A program made the position numbers and the translations under genes. A model generated the notes under the pieces. That model saw nothing but the letters and a program-made list of their open reading frames with translations. It searched no databases and was not told the origin of the DNA. From Palsa-504 sp963819785 (lineage in GTDB: Bacteria > Actinomycetota > Actinomycetes > Streptosporangiales > Streptosporangiaceae): a DNA stretch of 64,000 nucleotides. Below are positions 5,983-16,162 of the stretch, in pieces. Numbering within the stretch: the stretch's first letter is position 1; the number at the start of each line of letters is the position of its first letter. The DNA lies in assembly GCA_963819785.1 (NCBI GenBank), contig CAWFXW010000037.1:682001-746000 (forward strand), read 5' to 3'.

Positions 5983-6996
5983 GTGCTCGATAGCTGGATC
6001 TCCCGCCTCGAGGCCGCCAGGTTCGCGCGCCCCGTGCTGGCGCCGACGGCGGCGTCGATGCGGCGGCTCGCACTGGCCGGGGTGATCGCGGACGTCGCGA
6101 TCATGTCCACCGGCGCGGCGGTGCGGCTCAGCTCGTCCGGCCTGGGCTGCCCCGACTGGCCCAAGTGCTCCTCGGCGGACGTCGTGGCCAGCAAGAACGC
6201 CGGGCAGACGCTGCTCAACACCTGGATCGAGTTCGGCAACCGGCTGCTCAACTTCCCGCTCGTGGTCATCACCGTCCTGGTGTTCGTCGCGGCCTGGCGG
6301 TTCCGGCCGCAGGGAAAGCGACGGCGTGACCTGGTCTGGCTCGCGGCGGTCCAGCCCGTCGGGGTGTTCGCGCAGGCGGCCATCGGCGGGATCGTGGTGC
6401 TGACCAAGCTCAACCCGGTCACGGTCTCCATTCACTTCCTGGTGTCCGCCTCGATCGTGGCCGCGGCGGTCGTGCTGCACGTCAGGTGCACCGAGGGCAA
6501 CGACCCGCCCACGACGGTGGTCCGGCGCGACCTGTTCCTGCTGTCCGCGGGCCTGGTGGCCGTCACCAGCGTGATGCTCGCGGCAGGCACCGTGGTGACC
6601 GGCACCGGGCCGCTGGCCGGCCACGCGGACACCCCGCGGTACAAGCTGCCGCTCGAGGGCGTGACCCAGCTGCACGCCGACATCGGCTGGCTGCTGGCCG
6701 GCCTGGCCATCGCGCTCGTCGTCGGGCTGCGGATGTCCGGCGCCCCGGGCAAGGTGGTGCGGGCCAGCTGGGTCATGATCGCGTCGCTGGGCGTGCAGGG
6801 CGTGATCGGCTACATCCAGTACTTCACCCATCTGCCGGCCGGGCTGGTCTGGGTCCACGTGACCGGCTCGGTTCTGGTCTGGGTCGCGGTGCTGCGGCTG
6901 TTCCTGTTCATGCGCGACCGCGGCCCTCTCACCAGGCCATCCCCCGAGCCAGTGCAGGCCGCACCCTATAGACAGGCCGAACCGCTGGACCGATAG
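5983..6996 (+). CDS. ctaA: Heme a synthase (COX15/CtaA family)
   Basis: An integral membrane protein of 337 residues that oxidises the C8 methyl of heme o to give heme a for cytochrome c oxidase. The signature TGAAVRLSSSGLGCPDWPKC lies in the first 50 residues, and the family's repeated four-helix bundles with conserved His (for example IHFLV, GHADTP, LHADIGW, VHVTGSVLVWV) follow. The start is the GTG at 5983, just after the eamA stop. No ATG is better placed. The heme o synthase gene (ctaB), often adjacent in actinobacteria, is not in the window. tkt follows after 9 bases, so the two are probably co-transcribed. Confidence 0.9.
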   Translation: MLDSWISRLEAARFARPVLAPTAASMRRLALAGVIADVAIMSTGAAVRLSSSGLGCPDWPKCSSADVVASKNAGQTLLNTWIEFGNRLLNFPLVVITVLVFVAAWRFRPQGKRRRDLVWLAAVQPVGVFAQAAIGGIVVLTKLNPVTVSIHFLVSASIVAAAVVLHVRCTEGNDPPTTVVRRDLFLLSAGLVAVTSVMLAAGTVVTGTGPLAGHADTPRYKLPLEGVTQLHADIGWLLAGLAIALVVGLRMSGAPGKVVRASWVMIASLGVQGVIGYIQYFTHLPAGLVWVHVTGSVLVWVAVLRLFLFMRDRGPLTRPSPEPVQAAPYRQAEPLDR

Positions 6997-7005
6997 GCTC
7001 CTACC

Positions 7006-9094
7006 GTGAGCAATCAGCCCCAGCTTGACTGGACGGCGACCGACGAACGCGCCGTCGATCTCATCCGGGTCCTGGCGATGGATTCGGTCCAGAAAGCAGG
7101 CAGCGGGCACCCGGGAACGGCGATGAGCCTAGCCCCGGTGGCCTACCTTCTCTTCCAGCGGCTGCTCAGGCATGACCCGGCAGATCCGCACTGGGCGGGC
7201 CGGGACCGCTTCGTGCTGTCCTGCGGGCATTCCAGCCTCACCCTGTACATCCAGCTGTACCTGTCCGGGTACGGGGTCACCCTGGATGACCTGAAGGCCT
7301 ACCGCACCTGGGGCAGCATCACCCCCGGACACCCCGAGCACGGCCTGACGCCTGGCGTCGAGACCACTACCGGGCCGCTCGGCCAGGGCATCGGCAACGC
7401 GGTCGGCATGGCTATGGCCGCGCGCCGCGAGCGCGGCCTGTACGACCCGGACGCCGAACCGGGCCGCAGCCCGTTCGACCACTACGTCTACGCCTTCGTC
7501 TCCGACGGCGACATCGAGGAGGGCGTCAGCCACGAGGTGTCCTCGCTGGCCGGGCACCACCGGCTCGGCAACCTCATCGTGGTCTACGACGACAACTACA
7601 TCTCCATCGAGGACGACACGCACATCGCCAAGTCCGAGGACGTCGCCGCCAGGTACGAGGCGTACGGCTGGCACGTGCAGCGCCTGAACTGGCGCACCCC
7701 GAACGGGTACCACGAGGACGTCCAGGCGCTCTACCAGGCGCTGCTGGCGGCCAGGGAGCACACCGAGGCGCCGTCCTTCATCGCGCTTACCACGATCATC
7801 GGCTGGCCGGCCCCGCACAAGCAGAACACGGGCGCCGCGCACGGCTCGGCGCTCGGCGCCGACGAGGTGGCGGCGACCAAGGAGGTTCTCGGCTTCGATC
7901 CAGGGGTCGACTTCCCGGTCGAGGACGAGGCGCTCGCCCGCGCGCGCCAGGTCGCCGAGCGCGGCAAGAGCCTGCACGCGGAGTGGGAGCAGTCGTTCGC
8001 CGCGTGGAGCGCCGCCGACGAGGACCGGCGAGCGCTGTTCGACCGGCTTTCCGTCCGCCGGCTGCCGGACGGATGGGCCGCGGCGCTCCCCTCGTTCCCG
8101 GCCGACGCCAAGGGCATAGCCACCCGCAAGGCCTCCGGAACCGTCCTCAGCGCCTTGGCCCCGGTGCTGCCCGAGCTCTGGGGCGGCTCGGCCGACCTGG
8201 CCGAGAGCAACCTGACCACCATGGAGGGCCAGCCCTCCTTCATCCCGTTCGACCACCAGACCGCCATGTGGCAAGGCGGCCCGTACGGCCGGACCCTGCA
8301 CTTCGGGATCCGCGAGCACGGCATGGGTGCGATCATGAACGGCATCGCGCTGCACGGCGGCACCCGCCCCTACGGGGGGACGTTCCTGGTGTTCAGCGAC
8401 TACATGCGGGGTTCGGTCCGGCTCGCGGCGCTGATGGAGCTGCCGGTCGTCTACGTCTGGACGCACGACTCGATCGGCCTGGGCGAGGACGGGCCCACCC
8501 ACCAGCCGATCGAGCACGTGTGGGCGCTGCGGGCCATCCCGCACCTCGAAGTGGTCCGGCCAGGCGACGCGAACGAGACCGTCGTGGCCTGGCGGACCGC
8601 GCTGGAACGGGCCCGGCCGACCGCGATGTGCCTGACCCGGCAGGCGCTGCCGGTGTTCGACCGCTCGCCGGGCGAGTCCGGGCTGGCCAGCGCCGAGGGC
8701 GTGGCCCGCGGCGGGTACGTGCTCGCGGACGGCAGCGACGTCATCCTGGTCGGCACCGGCAGCGAGGTCTCGATCGCGCTCGAGGCCCGCGACCAGCTGG
8801 CCGCGGACGGGGTTCTCGGCCCGGGTGGTGTCGATGCCGTGCGTGGAGTGGTTCAACGCACAGGACGAGTCCTACCGGCGCGAGGTCCTGCCGCCGTCTA
8901 TCCGCGCGCGGGTGTCAGTGGAGGCGGGCATTACCGAACCCTGGCGGTTGTTCGTAGGGGACGCGGGCGCTTCAATCGGAGTAGACCATTTCGGCGCTTC
9001 GGCGGCGTATCAGAAGCTCTATCAGGAGTTTGGCATCACAGCGGAGCGGGTAGCCGCTGCCGCACGCGACAGTCTGGCCCGGGTCCGGGCCTAA
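7006..9094 (+). CDS. tkt: Transketolase (frame-shifted in this sequence)
   Basis: A thiamine-diphosphate enzyme of the non-oxidative pentose phosphate pathway, about 695 residues. Visible are GSGHPGTAMSLAP near the N-terminus, the ThDP/metal motif SDGDIEEG with its downstream VVYDDNYISI, the pyrimidine-domain segment REHGMGAIMNGIALHGG, and a C-terminal domain with MPCVEWFNAQDE. It starts at GTG 7006. At about 8812 the frame is lost (GVLGPGG) and the true C-terminus (ARVVSMPC onward, ending TAA 9092-9094) is in the +1 frame. Removing one T of GTTCTCGG gives GVSARVVSMPC. First enzyme of the tkt-tal-zwf-opcA-pgl operon. Confidence 0.92.
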
Positions 9095-9140
9095 GCATTC
9101 ACGGGTCCGGCCCGCGGCACGCAGGGAAGGGAAACCAACG

Positions 9141-10247
9141 GTGTCAGTTGACGTTCTCGGGCAGCTATCCGAGGCCGGGGTGTCGGTATGGCTGGATGAC
9201 ATCAGCCGTGACCGGCTGCGCACCGGCAACCTGCAGATGCTGATCGACGACCTGCACGTGGTCGGCGTGACCTCCAACCCGACGATCTTCGCCAAGTCGC
9301 TGTCCTCCGGGGACGCCTACGACGAGCAGATCGCCGACCTGAAGACCCGCGGCGTGGCCGTGGACGAAGCATCCCGGATGATCACCACCTACGACATCCG
9401 GTGGGCCTGCGACGTGTTCCGCCCGGTCTACGACCGGACCGGCGGCCTCGACGGCCGGGTGTCGCTCGAGGTGGACCCCAGGCTGGCCAACGAAACCGAG
9501 AAGACCATCGCCGAGGCGCGCGCCCTGTGGTGGATAGTGGACCGGCCGAACCTGCTGATCAAGATCCCGGCGACCCTCGAGGGACTGCCCGCGATCACGG
9601 CGGCCACCGCCGAGGGGATCAGCGTCAACGTCACGCTGATCTTCGGGCTGGAACGGTACGGCCAGGTCATCGACGCCTACATGGCCGGCCTGGAGCAGGC
9701 CGCCGCGGCCGGGCACGACCTGTCCCAGATTCGCTCGGTGGCGTCGTTCTTCGTCAGCCGGGTCGACACCGAGGTCGACGGCCGGCTGGACAAGATCGGT
9801 ACTCCCGAAGCCGCGGCGCTACGCGGCAAGGCGGCGGTGGCCAACGCGCGGCTGGCCTACGAGCTGTTCGAGCAGCGGACCGCCACCGAGCGCTGGCAGG
9901 CGCTGGCCGCCCGCGGAGCCAACCTTCAACGGCCGCTGTGGGCTTCCACCTCGGTCAAGGACCCGTCGTTCGGCGACACCATGTACGTCGTCGACCTGGT
10001 GGTCGCCGACACGGTGAACACCATGCCCGAGGGCACGATCCGGGCCACGGCCGACCACGGCAAGCTGCTCGGCGACCAGGTGCACGGTACCTATGAGGCG
10101 TCCCGCCAGGTCTTCGCCGACCTGGAGCAGTTCGGCATCGGATACGAGGACGTGGTCAATGTTCTGGAGACCGAGGGCGTCGACAAGTTCAAGGCGTCGT
10201 GGACCCAGCTGCTCGACACGATCAGCACGAAGATGGGACTGGGGTGA
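9141..10247 (+). CDS. tal: Transaldolase
   Basis: A 368-residue transaldolase of the longer actinobacterial type. It transfers dihydroxyacetone units between sedoheptulose-7-phosphate and glyceraldehyde-3-phosphate. The Schiff-base lysine lies in LLIKIPATLEGLPAI (around residue 140), preceded by VSLEVDPRLA, and the N-terminus has GVTSNPTIFAKSL, both family landmarks. The GTG at 9141 follows a GGAAGGG-type ribosome site. The stop overlaps the GTG of zwf (GTGA), which implies translational coupling. Confidence 0.95.
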   Translation: MSVDVLGQLSEAGVSVWLDDISRDRLRTGNLQMLIDDLHVVGVTSNPTIFAKSLSSGDAYDEQIADLKTRGVAVDEASRMITTYDIRWACDVFRPVYDRTGGLDGRVSLEVDPRLANETEKTIAEARALWWIVDRPNLLIKIPATLEGLPAITAATAEGISVNVTLIFGLERYGQVIDAYMAGLEQAAAAGHDLSQIRSVASFFVSRVDTEVDGRLDKIGTPEAAALRGKAAVANARLAYELFEQRTATERWQALAARGANLQRPLWASTSVKDPSFGDTMYVVDLVVADTVNTMPEGTIRATADHGKLLGDQVHGTYEASRQVFADLEQFGIGYEDVVNVLETEGVDKFKASWTQLLDTISTKMGLG

Positions 10248-11842
10248 CCGCAGAAGCCGAGGGGTCGATGGGCCTGGCCCCGGCCAGCCCGAGCGTCATC
10301 GCGGAGCTCGACGCGGCGGCCCAGCCGCGCAACCCGCTGCGTGATCCGCGTGACCGGCGCATCCCCCGGGTGGCCGGACCGTGCGTGCTGGTCATGTTCG
10401 GGGTCACCGGAGACCTCGCGCGCAAGAAGCTGATGCCGGCCGTCTACGACCTGGCCAACCGGGGCCTGCTGCCGCCGGGCTTCTCGTTCGTCGGCTTCGC
10501 CCGCCGGGACTGGGCCGACGAGGACTTCGCCCAGGTCACCTACCAGGCGGTCAAGGAGTACGCGCGCACGCCGTTCCGCGACGCGGTGTGGGAGCAGCTC
10601 AGCGAGGGCGTCAGGTTCGTGTCCGGGTCGTTCAGCGATGACTCGGCGTTCGACGAGCTCGCCCAGTGCGTCCACAAGCTGGACGCCGAGCGGGGCACGG
10701 GCGGGAACTACGCGTTCTACCTGTCGATCCCGCCGAGCCAGTTTCCCACCGTGGTCCAGCAGCTCAAGCGCAGCGGACTGTCGGATTCGCACGGCCGCGG
10801 CTGGCGGCGGGTCGTGATCGAGAAGCCGTTCGGGCACGACCTGGCCAGCGCGCGGGAGCTGAACGCGACGCTGGACGGGGTCTTCCCGCCCGAGGCGGTG
10901 TTCCGCATCGACCACTACCTCGGCAAGGAGACGGTTCAGAACATCCTCGCGCTGCGGTTCGCCAACGAGATGTACGAGCCGATCTGGAACCGCGGTTATG
11001 TCGACCACATCCAGATCACCATGGCCGAGGACATCGGGATCGGCGGCCGGGCCGGGTACTACGACGGCATCGGAGCCGCCCGCGACGTCATCCAGAACCA
11101 CCTGCTGCAGCTCCTGGCGCTGACCGCCATGGAAGAGCCGGTCGCGTTCGACGCCGATTCGCTGCGGATGGAGAAGGAGAAGGTGCTGTCCGCGGTCCGG
11201 CTGCCCGCCGACCTGGCCACCGGTACCGCGCGCGGGCAGTACGGCGCGGGCTGGCAGGGCGGCCGCCAGGTGCACGGCTTCCTGGAGGAGGACGGCATCC
11301 CGTTGGACTCGCGCACCGAGACCTACGCCGCGCTGAGGCTCGGCGTCGACACCAGACGCTGGGCCGGAGTCCCGTTCTATCTGCGCGCGGGCAAGCGGCT
11401 GCCGCGCCGCATGACGGAGATCGCGCTGATCTTCCAGCGTGCCCCGCACCTTCCGTTCTCGGCCACGGACACCGAGGAACTCGGGCAGAACGCGCTGGTG
11501 ATCAGGATCCAGCCGGACGAGGGGATCACGGTCAGGTTCGGCTCCAAGGTGCCGGGCACGGCCATGGAGGTCCGGGACGTGAACATGGACTTCGCCTATG
11601 GCGAGTCGTTCACCGAGTCCAGTCCCGAGGCCTACGAGCGGCTGCTTCTCGACGTTCTCATCGGCGACCCGCCGCTGTTCCCCCGGCAGCAGGAAGTCGA
11701 GCTGGGCTGGCGGATCCTCGACCCGGTGGAGGACTTCTGGGCCTCGCACACCAAGCCGGAGCAGTACCCGGCGGGCTCGGCGGGCCCGCCGTCGGCCGAG
11801 GCCATGATGGCGCGGGACGGGCGCGCTTGGCGGCGGCTGTGA
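10244..11842 (+). CDS. zwf: Glucose-6-phosphate 1-dehydrogenase
   Basis: NADP-linked entry enzyme of the oxidative pentose phosphate pathway, about 532 residues. The dinucleotide-binding GVTGDLARKKL lies near residue 45 and the substrate/catalytic RIDHYLGKE near residue 220. EKPFGHDLASA and IQITMAEDIGIGGRAGYYD are further family blocks. I place the start at GTG 10244, which overlaps the tal stop by 3 bases; ATG 10268 is an alternative and the first 40 residues are poorly conserved. It needs OpcA, encoded next, for full activity in actinobacteria. Confidence 0.95.
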   Translation: MTAEAEGSMGLAPASPSVIAELDAAAQPRNPLRDPRDRRIPRVAGPCVLVMFGVTGDLARKKLMPAVYDLANRGLLPPGFSFVGFARRDWADEDFAQVTYQAVKEYARTPFRDAVWEQLSEGVRFVSGSFSDDSAFDELAQCVHKLDAERGTGGNYAFYLSIPPSQFPTVVQQLKRSGLSDSHGRGWRRVVIEKPFGHDLASARELNATLDGVFPPEAVFRIDHYLGKETVQNILALRFANEMYEPIWNRGYVDHIQITMAEDIGIGGRAGYYDGIGAARDVIQNHLLQLLALTAMEEPVAFDADSLRMEKEKVLSAVRLPADLATGTARGQYGAGWQGGRQVHGFLEEDGIPLDSRTETYAALRLGVDTRRWAGVPFYLRAGKRLPRRMTEIALIFQRAPHLPFSATDTEELGQNALVIRIQPDEGITVRFGSKVPGTAMEVRDVNMDFAYGESFTESSPEAYERLLLDVLIGDPPLFPRQQEVELGWRILDPVEDFWASHTKPEQYPAGSAGPPSAEAMMARDGRAWRRL

Positions 11843-11894
11843 GTGCCCGTAGGGCGCGAACGTCCAGGCGGGCGCCTGTAGGAGGAAAGCCGCG

Positions 11895-12803
11895 ATGACT
11901 ATCGACCTGACCGACACCACCACGGGCGCCATCCTCGAGGCGCTCACCCAGGCCCGGCGCCGGATGGGCGGCCCGGCCTCGGGCATGGTGCTGACGCTGA
12001 TCATCGTCACCGACGAGGCCGACCAGTATGACGCCGTCCGCGCGGCCAGCCACGCGGGCCGGGAGCATCCGAGCCGGATCCTGGCCGTCATCACCCGCAA
12101 GCCGAAGTCCGAATCCCGGCTGGACGCCGAGATCCGGGTGGGCGAGACCGGTCCGGGCGAGACCATCTTGCTGCGCATGTACGGCCCGCTCGGCCAGCAC
12201 GCCGACTCGGTGGTCGCGCCGCTGCTCGCATCGGACGTGCCGGTGGTCACCTGGTGGCCGGACGATGCGCCGCCCTCGCCGGGCGCGGATCCCCTCGGGG
12301 CCGTGGCCCAGCGCCGGGTGACCGACGCGGCCGCGGCCGACGCGCCCAAGGACATGCTGCTGACCCTGGCCAAGTCCTACCACCCAGGCGACACCGACCT
12401 GAGCTGGACCCGGTCCACAGCCTGGCGGTCCCTGCTCGCCGCGACCCTGGACCAGCCCTATCCCGAACTGCTCAGCGGCGAGGTGCTGGCCGAGCCGGCC
12501 AACCCGACCGCCGATCTGATCGCCGCCTGGCTCGGGGTGCGGCTGGGCATCGAGGTGCAGCGCGGTGAGTCCGCGGGTCCGGGGATCACCGAGGTCGGCT
12601 TCGAGACGGCGGGCGGAAGGGTCACGCTCTCCCGGCCCGACGGCCGGACGGCCACCCTGTCCTGGCCCGGCCGGCCGGAGCGCCGGGTCGCGCTGCACCG
12701 GCGTGACACCGACGACCTGATCGCCGAGGAACTGCGCCGGCTCGAGCCGGACGAGGTCTACGCCGAGACGCTCCGCGCGCTGGCCGGGGGTCGAGCTTCA
12801 TGA
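11895..12803 (+). CDS. opcA: Glucose-6-phosphate dehydrogenase assembly protein OpcA
   Basis: A 302-residue protein of the OpcA/G6PD-activator family, found in actinobacteria and cyanobacteria next to zwf. Conserved blocks include GMVLTLIIVTDE, REHPSRILAVI and SDVPVVTWWPDDAP. An AGGAGGAAA ribosome site precedes the ATG at 11895. The stop overlaps the pgl start by 4 bases. It has no enzyme activity of its own; the family binds G6PD and modulates it. Confidence 0.93.
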   Translation: MTIDLTDTTTGAILEALTQARRRMGGPASGMVLTLIIVTDEADQYDAVRAASHAGREHPSRILAVITRKPKSESRLDAEIRVGETGPGETILLRMYGPLGQHADSVVAPLLASDVPVVTWWPDDAPPSPGADPLGAVAQRRVTDAAAADAPKDMLLTLAKSYHPGDTDLSWTRSTAWRSLLAATLDQPYPELLSGEVLAEPANPTADLIAAWLGVRLGIEVQRGESAGPGITEVGFETAGGRVTLSRPDGRTATLSWPGRPERRVALHRRDTDDLIAEELRRLEPDEVYAETLRALAGGRAS

Positions 12804-13579
12804 GCGTGCCCGAGATAATCGTGCACCGGGACGAGCAGCTTCTGGCCAAGGCGGTCGCCGCGCGGCTGGTCACCCGGCTGGTCGATTCCGTGGCCGCGCG
12901 CGGGACCGCCTCGGTCGTGCTGACCGGCGGCGGCATCGGCACCGCGGTCCTGGCCGAACTGGCCGCCGCCCCGGCCCGTGACGCGGTCGACTGGCGGCAC
13001 CTGGACATCTGGTGGGGAGACGAGCGGTTCGTGCCGGTCGGGAACCCGGAGCGGAACGAGACCGGGGCCCGGGCGGCACTGCTCGACCACGTCGACACCG
13101 ATCCGGCCCGGGTGCACCCGATGCCGGGCCCGGACGGTCCGGACGGCGATGATCCGGAGGCGGCGGCGGCCAGGTACGCGTCCTGGCTGGAGGCCGCGAC
13201 CCAGCCCGAGGATCATGGCGAGGTCCCGGAGTTCGACATCCTCATGCTCGGTATCGGCCCGGAGGCGCATGTCGCGTCGCTGTTCCCGGGCATGCCCGCG
13301 CTCTACGACGAGCGGCCGGTGGTCGCGGTCCGCGGCTCGCCCAAGCCGCCGCCGACCCGGTTGTCCTTGACGCTGCCGTCCATCCAGGCGGCGCGGGAAG
13401 TCTGGATTCTCGCCTCGGGCGCGGAGAAGGCCGACGCGATCGCGATGGCCCTGTCCGACGCCGGCCCGGTGCAGGTTCCCGCCGCGGGCGCGCGCGGCAG
13501 GCAGCGGACGCTATTCCTGATCGACAGTGCCGCCGCGGCCAAGGTTCCGCCGCAGATCGGCCGCCAGGGCGCGCATTGA
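12800..13579 (+). CDS. pgl: 6-phosphogluconolactonase
   Basis: A 259-residue enzyme hydrolysing 6-phosphogluconolactone. Family landmarks are LTGGGIGTAVLAEL near the N-terminus, WWGDERFVPVG, and MLGIGPEAHVASLFPG. It closes the tkt operon. The TGA stop (13577-13579) falls inside the first copy of a 17-bp direct repeat, and the 3' end overlaps the tail of the convergent membrane-protein gene by about 69 bp. In the Streptomyces arrangement the secG-tpiA-pgk-gap block lies nearby; here it is about 39.5 kb away. Confidence 0.94.
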   Translation: MSVPEIIVHRDEQLLAKAVAARLVTRLVDSVAARGTASVVLTGGGIGTAVLAELAAAPARDAVDWRHLDIWWGDERFVPVGNPERNETGARAALLDHVDTDPARVHPMPGPDGPDGDDPEAAAARYASWLEAATQPEDHGEVPEFDILMLGIGPEAHVASLFPGMPALYDERPVVAVRGSPKPPPTRLSLTLPSIQAAREVWILASGAEKADAIAMALSDAGPVQVPAAGARGRQRTLFLIDSAAAAKVPPQIGRQGAH

Positions 13580-15286
13580 GCGACGGGGTTTGCCAGGGGG
13601 GTCCGGGGGGGTGGAACCCCCCCGGGGGATAGAGGGGTCGTCCCCCCGGGCCAGCACTGAGCGACGGGGTTTGCTGCCGGGCACACGGGCGAAGGCCAGT
13701 CCGGCGGCCAGGCAAGCGACCGGCACCGCGGCGAGCACGTACCGGTAGCTGAACCCGGCGGTCATCGGCGGGAGCAGGATCAGCACCGCCCCGACCAGCC
13801 AGGGCAGCAGCCCGAGGCCGCCCCAGCGGCGCCAGCGGGCCAGCACCCCGGCCGCACCGATCAGCACGATGAGGCCGAACAGCGTGCCGCGCAGGTAGAC
13901 GTACCGCTGATAACTCTCCAGGGCATGAGCCCAGGGCTCGACCTCCTTGGTGAACCCGAACCCGTGACCGGGGCCGGCGAAATCCTGCTCCGCCTGCATG
14001 ATCACGACCGCCTGGTAGTCATTTTTCTGGCACGCCGTGTCGCACCAGGTCTGGGCCGAGGAGCTATGCAGCTGGTAGGTGGGATTGCCCGGAATGTGGG
14101 TGGGTGTGACGTACCACGGTATCGCCAGGTTCATGTCGTGAAGGCTGACGAACCGGAAGGTCGGGCCGTTCCCGTAGTAGTCGTCCGGATCGGGCTGCCG
14201 GTTCCAGCCGAAGGTGTGCAGGACATCGTCGATCACCACCTTCACGTAGTCCTGCGGCTGAGATTCGATGGCGGCCACGGCGAACTGCTTGCCCAGGGCG
14301 CTGACTTCGGGCGTGAACCGGAGCGAGGTGTCGCTTCCGTACACGTTGTACAGCGGCGTGTAGTACTCCCTCTCGCCGTGATACTGAGCGTAGGGCAGTG
14401 CCTCGTGGTCGGCCCAGATGTACTCCCCCGCGACCGGACGGTCCTTCAGCTTGGTCGGGTCGCACAGGAACGCCACCAAAGGGGGCACGTTCATCTTGGA
14501 GCACTGCGCGAACGTGCTGACCCGGCTGTACAGGAAGCTGCCCGTGGAATCGGTCAGTGCGTACTGGCCGTACGTGCCGTGGAACCAGAGCATGTACGCG
14601 CCGATGGGCGCGAGGCCGGTCACCAAGACGGTCAGCAGACGGAGCCATCCGGCCCGCCGGACGAGCATGGCGACCAGGACCACGACCAGCAGCGGCTCGC
14701 CCACCGAGCGCACCAGCGTCGCGTAGCCGATCAGCAGCCCGGCGATGGCCATGGCCAGGATCGAGGGCCGGTCATTCCAGCACAGGATGACCACGGCGAG
14801 GGTGACCACGAAGATGAACAGCGGGTCGGCGGTGATCATGTGCTCGAGGTGCAGTTCGTAGGCGTCGAACAGCACCGGCAACGCGGGCAGCGTCGCGCCC
14901 CACCAGGGCAGCCCGCGACGGCGCAGCAGGGCGTAGATGGCCACGCCCATGAGGACCCCCATCGCCGCCTGGAGCAGCGCTATGGGGCTGTAGCTGTGCA
15001 GCGGGCGCAGGAGTTGCAAGAAGAACGGATAGCCGTTCGGCCGGACCTGGTCCGGGATGTTCGTCACCGCGTCGTACAGGTAGTTGTAGGAGTCGCTGAA
15101 CCACAAGATCGGCGGATAACCGAGGATCACGACGATGCGCACCGCGATGGCGGCCATCACGACCAAGCCGAACGGCCAGTGCGCCACAGCCGGGCGGATC
15201 AGGCGCGCCCGCAGCAGCGTCCGCTGCCCCGCAGGCGGTTGCTGATCGGGAACGACCCGGTCGCTACCGGTGGTCGCGTTCGTCAA
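13511..15286 (-). CDS. Polytopic membrane protein, GT-C glycosyltransferase-like
   Basis: About 591 residues with roughly eleven hydrophobic helices in the first and last thirds and a large hydrophilic middle (about 270 residues) containing several Cys and Tyr/Trp-rich stretches. The first loop after helix 1 carries LWFSDSYNYLYDAVTN, resembling the acidic loop of GT-C lipid-linked-sugar glycosyltransferases, but I cannot name a subfamily. Start chosen at TTG 15286, preceded by GGGAGG at a suitable distance; an upstream GTG at 15421 keeps the frame open but lacks such a site. The C-terminus (KPRRSVLARG, then KPRRSMRALA) is translated repeat DNA shared with the pgl 3' end, so the original stop was probably lost. 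Confidence 0.6.
   Translation of the reverse strand: MTNATTGSDRVVPDQQPPAGQRTLLRARLIRPAVAHWPFGLVVMAAIAVRIVVILGYPPILWFSDSYNYLYDAVTNIPDQVRPNGYPFFLQLLRPLHSYSPIALLQAAMGVLMGVAIYALLRRRGLPWWGATLPALPVLFDAYELHLEHMITADPLFIFVVTLAVVILCWNDRPSILAMAIAGLLIGYATLVRSVGEPLLVVVLVAMLVRRAGWLRLLTVLVTGLAPIGAYMLWFHGTYGQYALTDSTGSFLYSRVSTFAQCSKMNVPPLVAFLCDPTKLKDRPVAGEYIWADHEALPYAQYHGEREYYTPLYNVYGSDTSLRFTPEVSALGKQFAVAAIESQPQDYVKVVIDDVLHTFGWNRQPDPDDYYGNGPTFRFVSLHDMNLAIPWYVTPTHIPGNPTYQLHSSSAQTWCDTACQKNDYQAVVIMQAEQDFAGPGHGFGFTKEVEPWAHALESYQRYVYLRGTLFGLIVLIGAAGVLARWRRWGGLGLLPWLVGAVLILLPPMTAGFSYRYVLAAVPVACLAAGLAFARVPGSKPRRSVLARGDDPSIPRGGSTPPDPPGKPRRSMRALAADLRRNLGRGGTVDQE
13577..13674. repeat. 17-bp direct repeats flanking a G-rich hairpin
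   Basis: TGAGCGACGGGGTTTGC occurs at 13577-13593 and again at 13658-13674. Between them, CCGGGGGGGT pairs with ACCCCCCCGG (about 13603-13625), and a second run reads GGGGTCGTCCCCCC. It probably serves as a two-way terminator between pgl and the convergent gene. A related G-run cassette sharing GGGGTCGTCC is at 23777-23835, so this is a dispersed repeat family. Confidence 0.7.
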
Positions 15287-15477
15287 CGACCGCCTCCCGA
15301 CTCCTAGAGCCTGCCGGAAGATGCTCCGGCCCGTTCGCAGATCCCGCAGGCCCCGGTGATCTCGCACGCCGACGGGCCTTGCTGGCGCGCCGGCTGACCA
15401 ATAGTAGCCGTCGGCTCGCACCGAAATGATGATTACCGCTGAACGACGTGCACCAGCGTGTCAGCCGACACTCACGG

Positions 15478-15891
15478 CTACATGCGTCCCCCGTATCCGA
15501 TCCGGGTGGCCAGGACGCAGATGAACACGAACGAGAGCGCGGCGGCGAGGGTCGGCGAACCCGCCGCGGCCGAGATCAGGATCCAGACGAATAGCACCGG
15601 CAGGACCCGGTCGAAGGGGCGGCCGCGCCGGACCCGGGCCTGCGGGAGTGCGGGCGGCACGGCCTGCGGATCGCCCTGCGGCCGGTGGTGCAGGTCGGCC
15701 CCGAGCAGCGGACCGGCAGGCAGGTCCGCGGTCAGCACTCGCAAGTCGGCCCAGGTCTTGGCACCGTACGCGGCGGCCGTCCGCTCCTCGAATTCGTCGA
15801 ACGTCAAGCGTCCGTCGGTGAAAGCGTCACGCAGGACAGCTACGACGCTCTCGCGCTCCTGGTCAGACGCGCGGATCGACCGGTCGGTCAT
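15478..15891 (-). CDS. DUF1707 domain membrane protein
   Basis: 137 residues. The N-terminal 55 residues (RASDQERESVVAVLRDAFTDGRL, then a FDEFEERTAAAYGAKT block) are a clear DUF1707 domain, common in actinobacteria as a short cytoplasmic module ahead of membrane segments. A Pro/Arg-rich linker and two hydrophobic helices (FVWILISAAAG and ALSFVFICVLA) follow. Function is unknown for the family. It stands alone, divergent from the acetate transporter. Confidence 0.8.
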   Translation of the reverse strand: MTDRSIRASDQERESVVAVLRDAFTDGRLTFDEFEERTAAAYGAKTWADLRVLTADLPAGPLLGADLHHRPQGDPQAVPPALPQARVRRGRPFDRVLPVLFVWILISAAAGSPTLAAALSFVFICVLATRIGYGGRM

Positions 15892-16162
15892 CGGCGGATA
15901 CCCCAGAATCTTCCGTGGGCTTCCCTTCGATCTTACCCAGTGCGGTCCAGAAGCTTTAGCTTCTGGTCGGCCGGGATTCAGGAACCCCTGGGCGGGAAAA
16001 CTCTGTGAGGTGCCACAAATTCAGAGGACCGCATCCGAATGGTTACGAAAAGTAAGAGGCTTTGGGTCTCGCACCCGTAACCCACGTGGCGTTACGCTGT
16101 TGGCGAATCTTTCATCTGGTCAATCTGGGTCAGCTGTGACCTGATGGAGGTTCGGTGCGAAA

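Noticed and set aside
7129..8856. Long antisense frame (about 575 codons) over tkt
   Set aside because: Composition is artefactual, no motif is present, and tkt explains the region.
10091..12373. Very long open frame (about 760 codons) antisense to zwf and opcA
   Set aside because: It is a mirror of high-GC codon bias in real genes. Its translation is Arg/Gly/Pro/His-rich with no recognisable domain, and zwf and opcA on the other strand are unambiguous.
13925..15307. Plus-strand frame of about 460 codons opposite the membrane protein
   Set aside because: Its translation is His/Arg/Gln-rich noise, whereas the minus strand gives coherent membrane helices.
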